This document shows positions 25,923 through 34,397 of a DNA stretch of 64,000 nucleotides, in pieces (within the stretch, counting starts at the first letter, position 1; every line of letters starts with the position of its first letter). Source of the stretch: Syntrophorhabdus sp. PtaB.Bin027 (GTDB taxonomy: Bacteria; Desulfobacterota; Syntrophorhabdia; Syntrophorhabdales; Syntrophorhabdaceae); contig MVQO01000026.1 in NCBI GenBank assembly GCA_002067585.1, positions 25,966-89,965 on the forward strand, read 5' to 3'. Position numbers and translations under genes: made by a program. The notes beneath the pieces are model-generated. The model had not been told where the DNA came from and searched no databases. It saw only the letters and a program-made list of their open reading frames with translations.

Positions 25923-26222
25923 TCAGCCTCCGGCAAGTGGTTCCATATATGCCTCTACATGCACTGTATCGCCATCAGAAATCTTTTTCTGTAACCCTTC
26001 GGAAAAGGAAAAGTGACTTTGTCCATTGAGGTATACCTGTCGGAGATCATCACCCATTTCTCCTTTCTCAATGAATCGAAGATAAGGAGGAAACCTCTTG
26101 GAGACTATCTGTAAAACATCTTTTAATGTTGCCTGATCTTCGCTTAACTCTATTTCTAAGGGGGTTTCAAAGATATTTTTAATTTTAAGGTTTGATTCAA
26201 TCTTTATCTTCACTTTCATCAT
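25923..26222 (-). CDS. MoaD/ThiS-like sulfur carrier (ubiquitin-like fold)
   Basis: A 99-residue ubiquitin-fold protein ending in the diagnostic Gly-Gly (EAYMEPLAGG), the site adenylated by a MoeB/ThiF-type enzyme before thiocarboxylate formation. Other features are the MoaD-like TLKDVLQIVSKRFPPYLRFI segment and the ISDGDTVHVEAYMEPLAGG C-terminus. It could serve in molybdenum or tungsten cofactor synthesis or in another sulfur-transfer path; no moa, moe or thi gene is beside it, so the pathway is open. It may begin at the second of two adjacent Met codons (26219). Confidence 0.78.
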   Translation of the reverse strand: MMKVKIKIESNLKIKNIFETPLEIELSEDQATLKDVLQIVSKRFPPYLRFIEKGEMGDDLRQVYLNGQSHFSFSEGLQKKISDGDTVHVEAYMEPLAGG

Positions 26223-26511
26223 TTAACCCAATTTTTTATTTAAATAGTTATTTATTATGAATATATGTTGTCAGGTGTGGTTAAATCAAGCCCTCCTAAA
26301 TAGCTTTTGCGACATCCCTTCCATAATTTTGCTCATTCGGTTTCCAAGTGGAGACAGAAGGCAGATGGGATAGTAGATTCACTCTAGGAAATTCCCAACT
26401 AATTATGTAAGCAAAACACCCTGTATCTCCTTCTCAATAGTTCATATATGTGGTCTCCGTCCCTTACAAGTTACAGCTATGCAACTCATGCTGATTACTC
26501 GTTCTTTTCTT

Positions 26512-26955
26512 TTAGATCTTCAGCTCAAGATTGATCATGTCTCCACGGCTAAAACCCATCTTGTCGAAAAACTGTAGAAGGTCCCAATCTTTCCAGTTTA
26601 CAAAGACATAGACAGTATCCACACCAACCGCCTTGAACATATCCAGCATCTGCCGAAAGAGAAGCCGGGCTATCCCTTTTTTTTGGTATTCTTTAATCAC
26701 CCCCAGAGTATCTATCCATCCAAAATTACCAGGAATTGAATATTCCCCACCACTGGCCCTCCCCAGGATAAAACCGACCATCTTGCCATCCACTTCAGCA
26801 GCAAGGGAGGGAACAGCAGAACTTTCAGTGAGTTGAATCTTTTCCTCCCAATATCTCTTTCTTTCCGCCCCAAGAAGGCTATAGTCGATTTCGGTGACCG
26901 CATCTAGATCTTTCATGGTCAACTTTCTCAACCTTGCAGGGTATATCTGGCTCAT
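26512..26955 (-). CDS. GNAT-family N-acetyltransferase
   Basis: Acetyl-CoA dependent acetyltransferase of the GNAT fold, with the acetyl-CoA binding motif A (GVIKEYQKKGIARLLFRQML, containing the Q/R-x-x-G-x-A/G pattern) and the motif B region DTVYVFVNWKDWDLLQFFDK. The ATG at 26955 is preceded by AGGGGG and opens SQIYPARLRKLTMKDLDAV, the usual GNAT start; the frame extends 20 codons further but without a site. 147 residues. The acceptor is unknown. Confidence 0.82.
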   Translation of the reverse strand: MSQIYPARLRKLTMKDLDAVTEIDYSLLGAERKRYWEEKIQLTESSAVPSLAAEVDGKMVGFILGRASGGEYSIPGNFGWIDTLGVIKEYQKKGIARLLFRQMLDMFKAVGVDTVYVFVNWKDWDLLQFFDKMGFSRGDMINLELKI

Positions 26956-27456
26956 AGCTTCAAACCCCCTTTCTAATTGATTTTTGAATGTACTGCAAAT
27001 TAGGATGGTTGTCAAGAAATGGGGCTTTGCTGGGTCAGGTATATGCCGTTTAATCGTAAAAACACACTTAATACTCGATAAGGGCTACAGCCCTGCGGTA
27101 CGAGACGGTCAGGATTCAGGGCTTGGATTTTTGATGATCATAAACATTAATAAGACTATGCTACATTGTTTTCTGAATGTTGAGATATTTTGATGGAATC
27201 TATTTTCAAATCACGGTGTGAATCTATTACGGGGTTTTGCCTTGCCCCCCTTCACCAATAAAGCCATTAAAGAGCCTCCCCCTCAAATTCATGTCATTCA
27301 CTGTATTACTGCCCACGAGAGAGGCAAACCACATAAAAGGTCCATACTTTCAAAAAAAAGGGGTAAATGCACTTATTCATTCACCCGCAGTGTGTAATTT
27401 TAGTGACATAGACTTGCCCGTGTGAACCTACTGTGCTTTATTGATATCATTGAGAG
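26956..27456. other. Intergenic stretch, no gene seen
   Basis: Short ORFs here lack ribosome binding sites and family resemblance. A small palindromic sequence, AGGGC-TACA-GCCCT, lies at 27081-27094. The right end carries the 3' flank of tRNA-Glu. Confidence 0.4.
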
Positions 27457-27531
27457 CGTCCCCAGGGGGATTCGAACCCCCGTTGCCGGCTTGAAAGGCC
27501 GATGTCCTAGGCCAGGCTAGACGATGGGGAC
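27457..27531 (-). tRNA. tRNA-Glu (anticodon TTC)
   Basis: Cloverleaf on the minus strand: acceptor GTCCCCA paired with TGGGGAC, the D arm containing TCGTCTAGCCTGGCCTAGGA, anticodon loop CTTTCAA (anticodon TTC), and the T arm GGGGGTTCGAATCCCCC. No CCA is encoded. It follows tRNA-Lys by 7 bases on the same strand, so the pair is a single transcript. Confidence 0.96.
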
Positions 27532-27538
27532 ACTATTA

Positions 27539-27612
27539 TGGGCCGTGCAAGACTTGAACTTGCGACTCTCTGCTTAAAAGGCAGATACTCTACCAACCTG
27601 AGTTAACGGCCC
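27539..27612 (-). tRNA. tRNA-Lys (anticodon TTT)
   Basis: Cloverleaf on the minus strand: acceptor GGGCCGT paired with ACGGCCC, D arm with AACTCAGGTTGGTAGAGT, anticodon loop CTTTTAA (anticodon TTT) closed by CTGC/GCAG, and T arm GCAAGTTCAAGTCTTGC. Discriminator A; CCA not encoded. Confidence 0.96.
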
Positions 27613-28166
27613 CTGAAGGTTATAAGAATATGAAATATTATGGCTATTGTCAAGCCTAATACTGCTATTTTTGTCGATCCTGTGGAGATCAATTTCCTTC
27701 ATCATTCCAGTCCTTAAACACAAGCAAATGCTAAAAGCAATTTCATTATTTTAGAGATGACCTAACAACAGGACTTGCGGATAGGGCTCTTTTTATCCTC
27801 ACCTAACCCACTGAAAAGGTTGATTTATAGAGACCGCTGTAGAGTGTGCAGTGGATATTCATTTTTGGTCATCCGACTGAACGCTCTCGGAAATCATTAC
27901 AGTTTTAAGTTCACAAAAAATTCACTACAATCGATGTAAAGTCTAATAAAATCGATGAGCACATGTGTCACTTCCTCAACTTGTTCACAGGTTTTCCATA
28001 GTTTTTGTTAAAAACTATGGAATGCTGCAAAGGCTATTTTGCGAAAAAGAGAATGAGCAGACGTGTGTATGTATAAACGCCTGAATGCCAGAAAGAAGAT
28101 ACATGATTTAATACAATGCAAAAAGAAAAAACCTGATCAACAAGAACAACGCATCTAGATAACAGC
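27613..28166. other. Intergenic stretch upstream of the tRNA pair
   Basis: No convincing ORF. It should contain the promoter of the tRNA-Lys/Glu transcript (minus strand) and the downstream end of the DUF192 gene, and it includes one strong perfect hairpin described separately. Confidence 0.4.
27994..28022. repeat. Perfect 13-bp inverted repeat (hairpin)
   Basis: TTCCATAGTTTTT, loop GTT, AAAAACTATGGAA: every base of the arms pairs. The arms end in A/T tracts next to the loop rather than outside the stem, so it does not look like a standard intrinsic terminator. It could end minus-strand transcription from the DUF192 gene, which stops about 145 bases away, or be an unrelated mobile-type palindrome. 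Confidence 0.6.
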
Positions 28167-28619
28167 TTAGAACGAATTCTTTAAAAGTTTTGTTTTTGTC
28201 CCATTTCTCATCCGGCACTTATCAGCCTTACCGGCTTTAATTTCAAGGACATACCGAGCTGGTTTCCGAGAAGAGATTATGCTCTCATCGAGAGGTTTTG
28301 CATTTTTATGAATGTCTACAACCAGGAAGTTGTTATCAATGAAGACCAAGTCGAGAGGAAAGAGCGTGTTCTTCATCCAGAAATGTCTCAACTCCTCCCG
28401 TTGGAAGATAAAAAACATCCCTGCTTTATCATCCAGTGATTTCCGGAACATTAGTCCCCTTGCCTGCTCTTCATGAGTTATCGCAGGCTCAACATCGAAT
28501 CGGCATGTTTCCGATCCCATGTCGGAATAGATTATCAGGGTTTCACTGTTGGTCACGCATGGCACAAAAAAACAAATAGTTATGATAATGAACTGTAAAG
28601 AAATCGATATCTTGGTCAC
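28167..28619 (-). CDS. DUF192 family exported protein
   Basis: A 150-residue protein with an N-terminal signal segment (SLQFIIITICFFVPCVTNSE), possibly cleaved. The mature part is a complete DUF192 domain: HEEQARGLMFRKSLDDKAGM, FIFQREELRHFWMKNTLFPL, LDLVFIDN and the C-terminal ARYVLEIKAGKADK. The domain is widespread and lacks a proven function. It lies 23 bases downstream of the DedA-family gene on the same strand, so they may be co-transcribed. Confidence 0.85.
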   Translation of the reverse strand: MTKISISLQFIIITICFFVPCVTNSETLIIYSDMGSETCRFDVEPAITHEEQARGLMFRKSLDDKAGMFFIFQREELRHFWMKNTLFPLDLVFIDNNFLVVDIHKNAKPLDESIISSRKPARYVLEIKAGKADKCRMRNGTKTKLLKNSF

Positions 28620-28642
28620 TTGCTATCAAAAACCTTTAATTT

Positions 28643-29299
28643 TTAATCTTTATTTGCCGGTGCAGTTAACATCTTTTGACGCATAAATTCGATAATACCC
28701 GGTAATATTGATATAATAATTATGGCAAAAATAACGAGGGAAAAATTCTCTCTAATCATGGGCAGGTTCCCAAAAAAATATCCGGCAAGGGTGCAGATAA
28801 GTATCCAGGCAATCCCACCAATGATATTATAGCTGATAAATTTCCAGTATGTCATGCTGCCAATTCCTGCAACAAAGGGGGCAAACGTTCTGATAATAGG
28901 GACAAAACGAGCAATGATGATCGTCTTGCCGCCATATCTTTCATAGAACTGATGTGTTCTGTCCAGATATTCTTTATTGAGAAAACGCACTTTTTCTTTG
29001 TGAAAAATCTTGGGCCCTATGTACGATCCTATCCAGTAATTAACCGTGTCACCTCCAATGGCAGCAACGGAAAGAATCGCAAAAAGCCATACTATATCAA
29101 AGGCACCTAACGCAGCAAATGCCCCGGCTGCAAAAAGAAGGGAATCACCTGGTAAAAAGGGAGTTACAACCAGACCTGTTTCCATAAAGACTATAATAAA
29201 CAGTATCAGATAGGTCCAGAGACCGTAGTTCTGTATGATTTCGCTTAGGTGCTTGTCAATGTGAAGAAAGATGTCGACAAGAGTCTTGAGCAATTCCAT
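28643..29299 (-). CDS. DedA family membrane protein
   Basis: Polytopic inner-membrane protein of the DedA superfamily (undecaprenyl-phosphate or phospholipid translocation and membrane homeostasis are the known roles). Signature sequences are [38 protein letters not shown], the [19 protein letters not shown] re-entrant motif and [20 protein letters not shown]. The ATG at 29299 matches the E. coli DedA start ([17 protein letters not shown]); the frame begins nine codons earlier. 218 residues. Confidence 0.9.
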   Translation of the reverse strand: MELLKTLVDIFLHIDKHLSEIIQNYGLWTYLILFIIVFMETGLVVTPFLPGDSLLFAAGAFAALGAFDIVWLFAILSVAAIGGDTVNYWIGSYIGPKIFHKEKVRFLNKEYLDRTHQFYERYGGKTIIIARFVPIIRTFAPFVAGIGSMTYWKFISYNIIGGIAWILICTLAGYFFGNLPMIRENFSLVIFAIIIISILPGIIEFMRQKMLTAPANKD

Positions 29300-29439
29300 G
29301 CGGTATACTACACTGATCGATAGCATGAGTCAACAAACTTAAGGACTAAGTTGTCTGACTTATATAGTGCCTTTAAAAAACAAAACAAAAGAAGTATACT
29401 ATGTTTGATTTAAAACCTAACAATTTTTATGGTGGACAA

Positions 29440-30291
29440 ATGAATCAGACAAAGACATTCTTTCTGATGGTTGTACTTACAATCATCTTTGTTGCTTTAG
29501 GAAGCATGATTGGCGGACGAGACGGAGGCATGATTGCCTTTTTCATAGCTCTTGTTATGAATTTTATTAGCTATTGGTTTTGTGACAAGATTGTCCTCAA
29601 AATGTATAGGGCTCAAGAAGTATCTGAGGCTGAAGCCCCGCAGCTTCATGCGATGGTATCTGCGCTTGCACAAAAGGCGTCCATTCCCATGCCCAGAGTT
29701 TACATAATTGAAAACGACAGTCCCAACGCATTCGCAACAGGAAGAAGCCCATCAAAGGGCGTTGTTGCAGTCACCACCGGTATTATGAGAATACTAAGTA
29801 GAGAAGAGCTAGAAGGCGTTCTTGCCCACGAGATTTCCCATATTAAGCACCGAGACATCCTAATCCAAACAGTTGCGGCAACCCTCGCAGGCGCAATCAC
29901 CATGATAGCGAACTTTGCTCGTTTTACAGCATTTTTTGGTGGAGGAAGCAATGACGACGAGGGAAGAGGAAACATTTTTAGCGTTATTATTTTTTCAATG
30001 CTTGCTGCTTTTGCTGCAATGTTGATACAGTTAGCAATTTCCAGATCACGGGAATATATGGCTGATGATCGTGGAGCACAGCTTTCAGGAAACCCCCTCT
30101 ACCTCGCCGGTGCCCTTAAAAAACTGACCTTGGGGGTTGCCCGCTCTCCTATGAATGATGCCAATCCCTCAACAGCACCGCTTTTTATTGTTAATCCGTT
30201 CAGCGCAAAAGGGATTATTACCCTTTTCAGTACCCATCCTCCAATAGAAGAAAGGATAAAACGGTTGGAGGACATGGCTTATAGACGATAA
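29440..30291 (+). CDS. htpX: HtpX-type membrane zinc metalloprotease
   Basis: Inner-membrane M48 metalloprotease that degrades misfolded membrane proteins. Four membrane segments flank the zinc site HEISH (in VLAHEISHIKHRDIL), with the third ligand Glu in SREYMADDRGAQL. C-terminal STHPPIEERIKRLEDM is the family ending. The ATG at 29440 sits behind GGTGG and gives the standard start NQTKTFFLMVVL; a frame-open ATG occurs at 29401. The 3' end overlaps the coding sequence of rsmB, whose in-frame region begins inside the last codons. Confidence 0.93.
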   Translation: MNQTKTFFLMVVLTIIFVALGSMIGGRDGGMIAFFIALVMNFISYWFCDKIVLKMYRAQEVSEAEAPQLHAMVSALAQKASIPMPRVYIIENDSPNAFATGRSPSKGVVAVTTGIMRILSREELEGVLAHEISHIKHRDILIQTVAATLAGAITMIANFARFTAFFGGGSNDDEGRGNIFSVIIFSMLAAFAAMLIQLAISRSREYMADDRGAQLSGNPLYLAGALKKLTLGVARSPMNDANPSTAPLFIVNPFSAKGIITLFSTHPPIEERIKRLEDMAYRR

Positions 30292-31585
30292 ATCCTGGTT
30301 CACTCTGCGTTCACTTATAGTTACAATCATTGAAAAGGTTGAATCCGGCTGGCTTCTTGACGAAACGATAGACCACTTCTTCTCTGGTGAGCGCCTGCCG
30401 GCTGAGCAGAAAAGTCTCATTCATGAGATTGTTTCGGGTGTATTCCGATGGAAGGGGTATTTTGATTGGGTACTCAGACAATATGCCAGAAAAAATGTGA
30501 AGAAACATGTTAGATATCTCATTTGGGCTTCTCTGTACCAGGTTGCCTTCATGAAAAAATCCTCTCACCATGTAGTAAAAGAGTCTGTTGAATATGCAAA
30601 GGCTGAACACGGTATCAATACTGCCGGTTTTGTCAATGCTGTTTTAAGAAAATACCTCAGAGAAATCGAGACAAGGCGTATTTCTAAACCAGGCGTTATC
30701 AGCCAAACAGGATCCCTGTCACCTGATATAATGGCTGTAGTCTACTCATTTCCCCAATGGCTTGTACAACGATGGAGGAAACGTTTTGGACATTCTAAAG
30801 CCGAATTACTTTTCTCTCACCTTAATAAACCGCCTGAGTTCGCTCTTAGAGTTATTGAGCATAACATTACAAAATGTGAGGCGATCACGAAACTTGAAAA
30901 TTTGGGTCTCATGGTTAAACCTGGGAAATTTCTTGAATCCGCCCTCTATGTCAATAGGCTTGCCCCTTTAATCCAGGACGAGCTTCTCAGAAACAAATTA
31001 ATATCTATCCAGGATGAAACGTCACAGCTTGCCGTCCATTCGCTTCAGTTAAAACCCGGTAGTCTTGTTTTGGACGCATGCTCTGGACTGGGTACCAAGG
31101 CTTCACATATTATGGATCTTGCCACTGGTATCCGTCTGGTTGCCTTGGATAATAGTTTAAGCCGTTTAAGCTTTGCTGATCGTCGCTCCAGCCTGATACT
31201 GGGAGATGCAAATTTTGCCCCTTTTAAAGGTGAGGTTTTTGATGCCATCATCCTTGATGCGCCATGTTCTTCCCTCGGCATAATACGAAAACACCCTGAG
31301 ATTAAATGGAGAAGGCGCGAAAACGATATTAATCATTTTAGTCACAAACAATATGCCATGCTTAAGTCGGTTTGGGATAAACTCAAAGTTGGTGGGCATC
31401 TCGTTTACAGCGTCTGCTCTTTCGAACCGGAAGAGACAATCGATGTTATTAACAAATTTAAGAATATCAGGAAGTTTGCACTTGAAAATCCCCTTCCCTT
31501 CTTGTTTAATAAGGAGTACTTCGTTTCCTTACCTTTTGAAACCGGAATGGATGGCTTCTTTATAGCAAGGTTGAAAAAGTTATGA
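30281..31585 (+). CDS. rsmB: 16S rRNA (cytosine-C5)-methyltransferase RsmB; start codon unusual
   Basis: Methylates C967 of 16S rRNA with SAM. The catalytic domain has the PC motif (DAPCSSLGIIRKHPEIKWRR) and the second catalytic Cys (VYSVCSFEPEE). The first ordinary start is GTG 30497, but in-frame coding continues upstream without a stop to 30260 and encodes the N-terminal NusB-like RNA-binding domain expected of RsmB (VTIIEKVESGWLLDETIDHF, then HEIVSGVFRWKGYFDWVLRQ). No ATG, GTG or TTG occurs in that stretch. The best candidate is ATA at 30281, nine bases after GGAGG; a frameshift in the sequence is the other explanation. The end and product are firm; the start is not. Confidence 0.85.
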   Translation: MDDKSWFTLRSLIVTIIEKVESGWLLDETIDHFFSGERLPAEQKSLIHEIVSGVFRWKGYFDWVLRQYARKNVKKHVRYLIWASLYQVAFMKKSSHHVVKESVEYAKAEHGINTAGFVNAVLRKYLREIETRRISKPGVISQTGSLSPDIMAVVYSFPQWLVQRWRKRFGHSKAELLFSHLNKPPEFALRVIEHNITKCEAITKLENLGLMVKPGKFLESALYVNRLAPLIQDELLRNKLISIQDETSQLAVHSLQLKPGSLVLDACSGLGTKASHIMDLATGIRLVALDNSLSRLSFADRRSSLILGDANFAPFKGEVFDAIILDAPCSSLGIIRKHPEIKWRRRENDINHFSHKQYAMLKSVWDKLKVGGHLVYSVCSFEPEETIDVINKFKNIRKFALENPLPFLFNKEYFVSLPFETGMDGFFIARLKKL

Positions 31586-32298
31586 CATGGAAAAAAGGGT
31601 TGCTCTATTCTCTCCTTCCCTTCTTTGTTTTTTTTGTATCTGTCTATCTTACCATTGATCTTTTACTAAAATCTGGTGGCAATGTCATCTGTCCTGATAT
31701 ACGAGGAAAAACTGTTGACGAAGCCCGGGAGGTTGCAAAAAAAACAGGGCTTCCCCTCGTAGTATTAAGATATGAAAACAGGAGCGATGTTCCCTATAAC
31801 CATATAACCGTACAGAAACCAGAAGCAAACATCCCTATTAGAAAGGGCAGGATTATCCATGTCATAGTTTCTGAGGGTCCTAAATTAACGGACGTGCCCA
31901 ACCTTATTGGCATAACCCTTCAGGAGGCCGAAGAAACGCTAAAAGAAAAGAATCTTGGGATAGGAAAAATTATTCATATTCCTCATATTAAAGAAGGTAA
32001 GATTATAGCACAGACACCAAAGGGTGGAGAAAAAATACTTGAAAAAAAGGAAGTAACGCTTTTTATTGCGCAAAATGAGTCCAAGTATTATTTTTTACCG
32101 GAATTGAAAGATTTGAATCTCTGGGATATACAAGGGGAAATGGATACAAAACAAATTAAATACAGGATCACCCTATTACCAACCGTGATGATTAATGACA
32201 GAACGGTTCAGCAAGAAAGCCTGAGACTTTCTCTCCCCTCCAGGACCATATTTAAAAGAGATGAGGAAATTCTTATATACATAAACAGTGGAGGCTGA
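31582..32298 (+). CDS. PASTA domain membrane-anchored protein
   Basis: A 238-residue protein with one N-terminal membrane helix (LYSLLPFFVFFVSVYLTIDL) and a periplasmic part made of PASTA repeats: about 33-100 (VICPDIRGKTVDEAREVAKK), about 103-170 (TDVPNLIGITLQEAEETLKE) and a degenerate third (about 175-238). PASTA domains bind peptidoglycan stem peptides or beta-lactams in kinases and PBPs; stand-alone forms like this occur between rsmB and rpe in many delta-proteobacteria. There is no kinase domain. It overlaps rsmB by 4 bases. Confidence 0.87.
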   Translation: MTWKKGLLYSLLPFFVFFVSVYLTIDLLLKSGGNVICPDIRGKTVDEAREVAKKTGLPLVVLRYENRSDVPYNHITVQKPEANIPIRKGRIIHVIVSEGPKLTDVPNLIGITLQEAEETLKEKNLGIGKIIHIPHIKEGKIIAQTPKGGEKILEKKEVTLFIAQNESKYYFLPELKDLNLWDIQGEMDTKQIKYRITLLPTVMINDRTVQQESLRLSLPSRTIFKRDEEILIYINSGG

Positions 32299-32302
32299 AA
32301 CG

Positions 32303-32983
32303 ATGAAAAAGACCTTAATAGCTCCCTCAATCCTTTCGTGTAACTTTCTCAAGCTCGAAGAGGAGATAAAAGATGTTGAAAAAGCTGGTGCCGATCTTAT
32401 TCATGTTGATGTTATGGATGGCCATTTTGTTCCAAATATTACGATCGGGCCCATGTTTGTCAGAGCACTTAAGACCATCACTACAACAGTACTTGACGTT
32501 CATCTTATGATCAAGAATCCACAGCAATACGTATCTGAATTCATTGAGGCCGGAGCTGATATTGTTACTGTACACGCTGAGGCTGACGTGCACCTTCTAA
32601 GGACCATCGATATGATACGGTCACAGGGCAGGAAAGCTGGTGTATCATTGAATCCTTCATCATCGCTCAATCTCATTGAATATGCATTATGCGCGATTGA
32701 TCTTCTCCTCATTATGACCGTGAATCCTGGATTTGGCGGACAACAGTATATTACAACCATGGAACCAAAGATAACTGCAGCACGTGACATGATTAAAAAA
32801 ACGGGCAGGAATATCGATCTTGAAGTGGATGGTGGTATCAAGGCAACAAATGTTCAGCGTGTTGTAAAAGCCGGTGCAAATATTGTTGTCATGGGTACAG
32901 AAATATTTCACAGTGGAGACTATGCAGCAAAAATTAGGGAAGTGAGAAAGATAGTAAGCTCCCAAGACTATGGAACACATTAA
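32303..32983 (+). CDS. rpe: Ribulose-phosphate 3-epimerase
   Basis: Interconverts ribulose-5-phosphate and xylulose-5-phosphate in the pentose phosphate pathway. TIM barrel of 226 residues with the family motifs APSILSCNF, HVDVMDGHFVPNITIGP, VHLMIKNP, MTVNPGFGGQQYI, DLEVDGGIK and VVMGTEIF; the metal ligands H, D, H and D of this family lie in these segments. The ATG at 32303 sits behind GGAGG that overlaps the end of the PASTA gene, giving a 4-base gap. Confidence 0.96.
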   Translation: MKKTLIAPSILSCNFLKLEEEIKDVEKAGADLIHVDVMDGHFVPNITIGPMFVRALKTITTTVLDVHLMIKNPQQYVSEFIEAGADIVTVHAEADVHLLRTIDMIRSQGRKAGVSLNPSSSLNLIEYALCAIDLLLIMTVNPGFGGQQYITTMEPKITAARDMIKKTGRNIDLEVDGGIKATNVQRVVKAGANIVVMGTEIFHSGDYAAKIREVRKIVSSQDYGTH

Positions 32984-33626
32984 ACAGAAGGTTTACAAAA
33001 AAGTCTACCATATGGCATGTGAAGAGCTTCTCAATGCCAATATTCCGCAGCGTTGCGAAGCAGCAGGCGTATTCTATAAGGAAGGTTCAAACAATTCAAT
33101 CATAGCGATACCTTTTTTTAACGAAAGCATCACAGTCACCGTCCCAGGATTCACCTTCAAGAGTTCGAAGAATACCAACATTACTCTCGTTACAAGAATA
33201 ATCCTTCTTCATTATCTGATCAAAGCATCAGGAGCCAAAATTGGGAAGGATATGGTACCTTATGAGGACATTCCTGGCCTCAGACACTACCTTCCTGTTT
33301 ATCAAAAAAGAGCTTTAAAACCACTCCAGGCAGCATTCGGATTTGACCGACATGCATTTCTTGAGGCCGGCCTCTCATTAGGTGCAATTCAGCAGGAATA
33401 CGGTGATGCGTCGTTTACTTTACATGTGCTGCCAAGAATATCTATCACATTTATTCTCTGGGAAGGAGATTCAGAGTTTCCACCATCGATAAAAACGCTT
33501 TTTGACCCAACCATTCCGGATTACTTGCCCCTGGAAGATATTGTTGTTGTCTCCAAACTCGCTGCAACGCGTATTTTAAAAGAAGCAAGACGGCAACATG
33601 CTTTCGATGCAAGCGACTATTCTTAA
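32970..33626 (+). CDS. DUF3786 domain protein
   Basis: A 218-residue cytoplasmic protein of the DUF3786 family, common in anaerobes, often beside corrinoid or acetogenesis genes; role unknown. Recognised segments are LLHYLIKASGAKIGKDMVPY, EDIPGLRHYLPVYQKRA, FLEAGLSLGAIQQEYGDASF, PRISITFILWEGDSEFPPSI and LFDPTIPDYLPLEDIVVVSK. It overlaps the rpe gene by 14 bases and so is translationally coupled to it. Confidence 0.78.
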   Translation: MEHIKQKVYKKVYHMACEELLNANIPQRCEAAGVFYKEGSNNSIIAIPFFNESITVTVPGFTFKSSKNTNITLVTRIILLHYLIKASGAKIGKDMVPYEDIPGLRHYLPVYQKRALKPLQAAFGFDRHAFLEAGLSLGAIQQEYGDASFTLHVLPRISITFILWEGDSEFPPSIKTLFDPTIPDYLPLEDIVVVSKLAATRILKEARRQHAFDASDYS

Positions 33627-33647
33627 AAGAGTACTATTTCAAAAAGA

Positions 33648-34397
33648 TTAACCATTCAATTTTCTCGCAAATATAAGAAAACCTGTATGAGCAACCATTC
33701 TGTCTTCTGGCCTCACCCGCTCGGGAACAGTCTTATACCTCCGCAACATGAGTTCCAGCACCTCAACATCTCCGAAACCTTCACTGAGTGCACGGAGTGT
33801 TTCAACAATCTGATTTGTGGTGGGCACTATAATCCCTAAGTATGTGCTTCCTTTCATGAGACTCCTTATCTTTTCAATAATCAGCCAGGGTTCCCGCACA
33901 TCAATGAATGCAGCATCAAAATTTCTTTTGTCAGAATCCATGATATCACCGTGATGAAGATCAACATTATCCCACTCGGTAAAGCGTTCTATATTTTTGC
34001 GTATATTTTTATAGTGCCTCTCTTCCTTCTCATAGGTTACAACACTGCCTTCAGGCCCTACCATTCTCGAAAAAATGCAGGTTAATGCACCGCTTCCTCC
34101 TCCAACCTCACAAACCTTTGAACCATTTCTGAGATTGAGCTTGAAGCAAATGTGATAGGCTTCCTTCGGGTAAACAATCTGGGTTTCCCTTCTAAGCCCA
34201 TACATGATTATGTCTTCCAATGTGGGCTTGAAAAACTCGTAACTTCCTCGTTTCACACCATATTCAACACCCACAAGATCAGAATAATTTATTACACCCC
34301 CTGTACCATGAAACGATTTCCCCATCTCAACTTTTTTGAAATACCTCTTTTCCCTGTAAACAATTAATACGTAATCGTTTTCCGCAATTGTGTTCAA
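33648..34397 (-). CDS. trmI: tRNA (adenine-N1)-methyltransferase, TrmI family
   Basis: SAM-dependent methyltransferase that makes m1A58 in the T loop of tRNA, acting as a tetramer. The N-terminal OB-like region (FHGTGGVINYSDLVGVEYG) is followed by the class I methyltransferase fold with motif I in KVCEVGGGSGALTCIFSRM, the acidic loop VVTYEKEERHYKNIRKNIER, and the family IMYGLRRETQIVYPKEA segment. 249 residues, normal size. It stands alone, convergent with the DUF3786 gene. The bacterial/archaeal boundary of the family means position 57/58 specificity is not provable here. Confidence 0.87.
   Translation of the reverse strand: MNTIAENDYVLIVYREKRYFKKVEMGKSFHGTGGVINYSDLVGVEYGVKRGSYEFFKPTLEDIIMYGLRRETQIVYPKEAYHICFKLNLRNGSKVCEVGGGSGALTCIFSRMVGPEGSVVTYEKEERHYKNIRKNIERFTEWDNVDLHHGDIMDSDKRNFDAAFIDVREPWLIIEKIRSLMKGSTYLGIIVPTTNQIVETLRALSEGFGDVEVLELMLRRYKTVPERVRPEDRMVAHTGFLIFARKLNG

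Noticed and set aside
27237..27425. 62-codon plus-strand ORF left of the tRNAs
   Set aside because: No ribosome binding site, composition unlike protein, and no family match.
30497..31585. rsmB with GTG 30497 as true start
   Set aside because: It would drop the NusB-like domain, whose residues are encoded in frame upstream. I extended the feature to 30281 and flagged the start.
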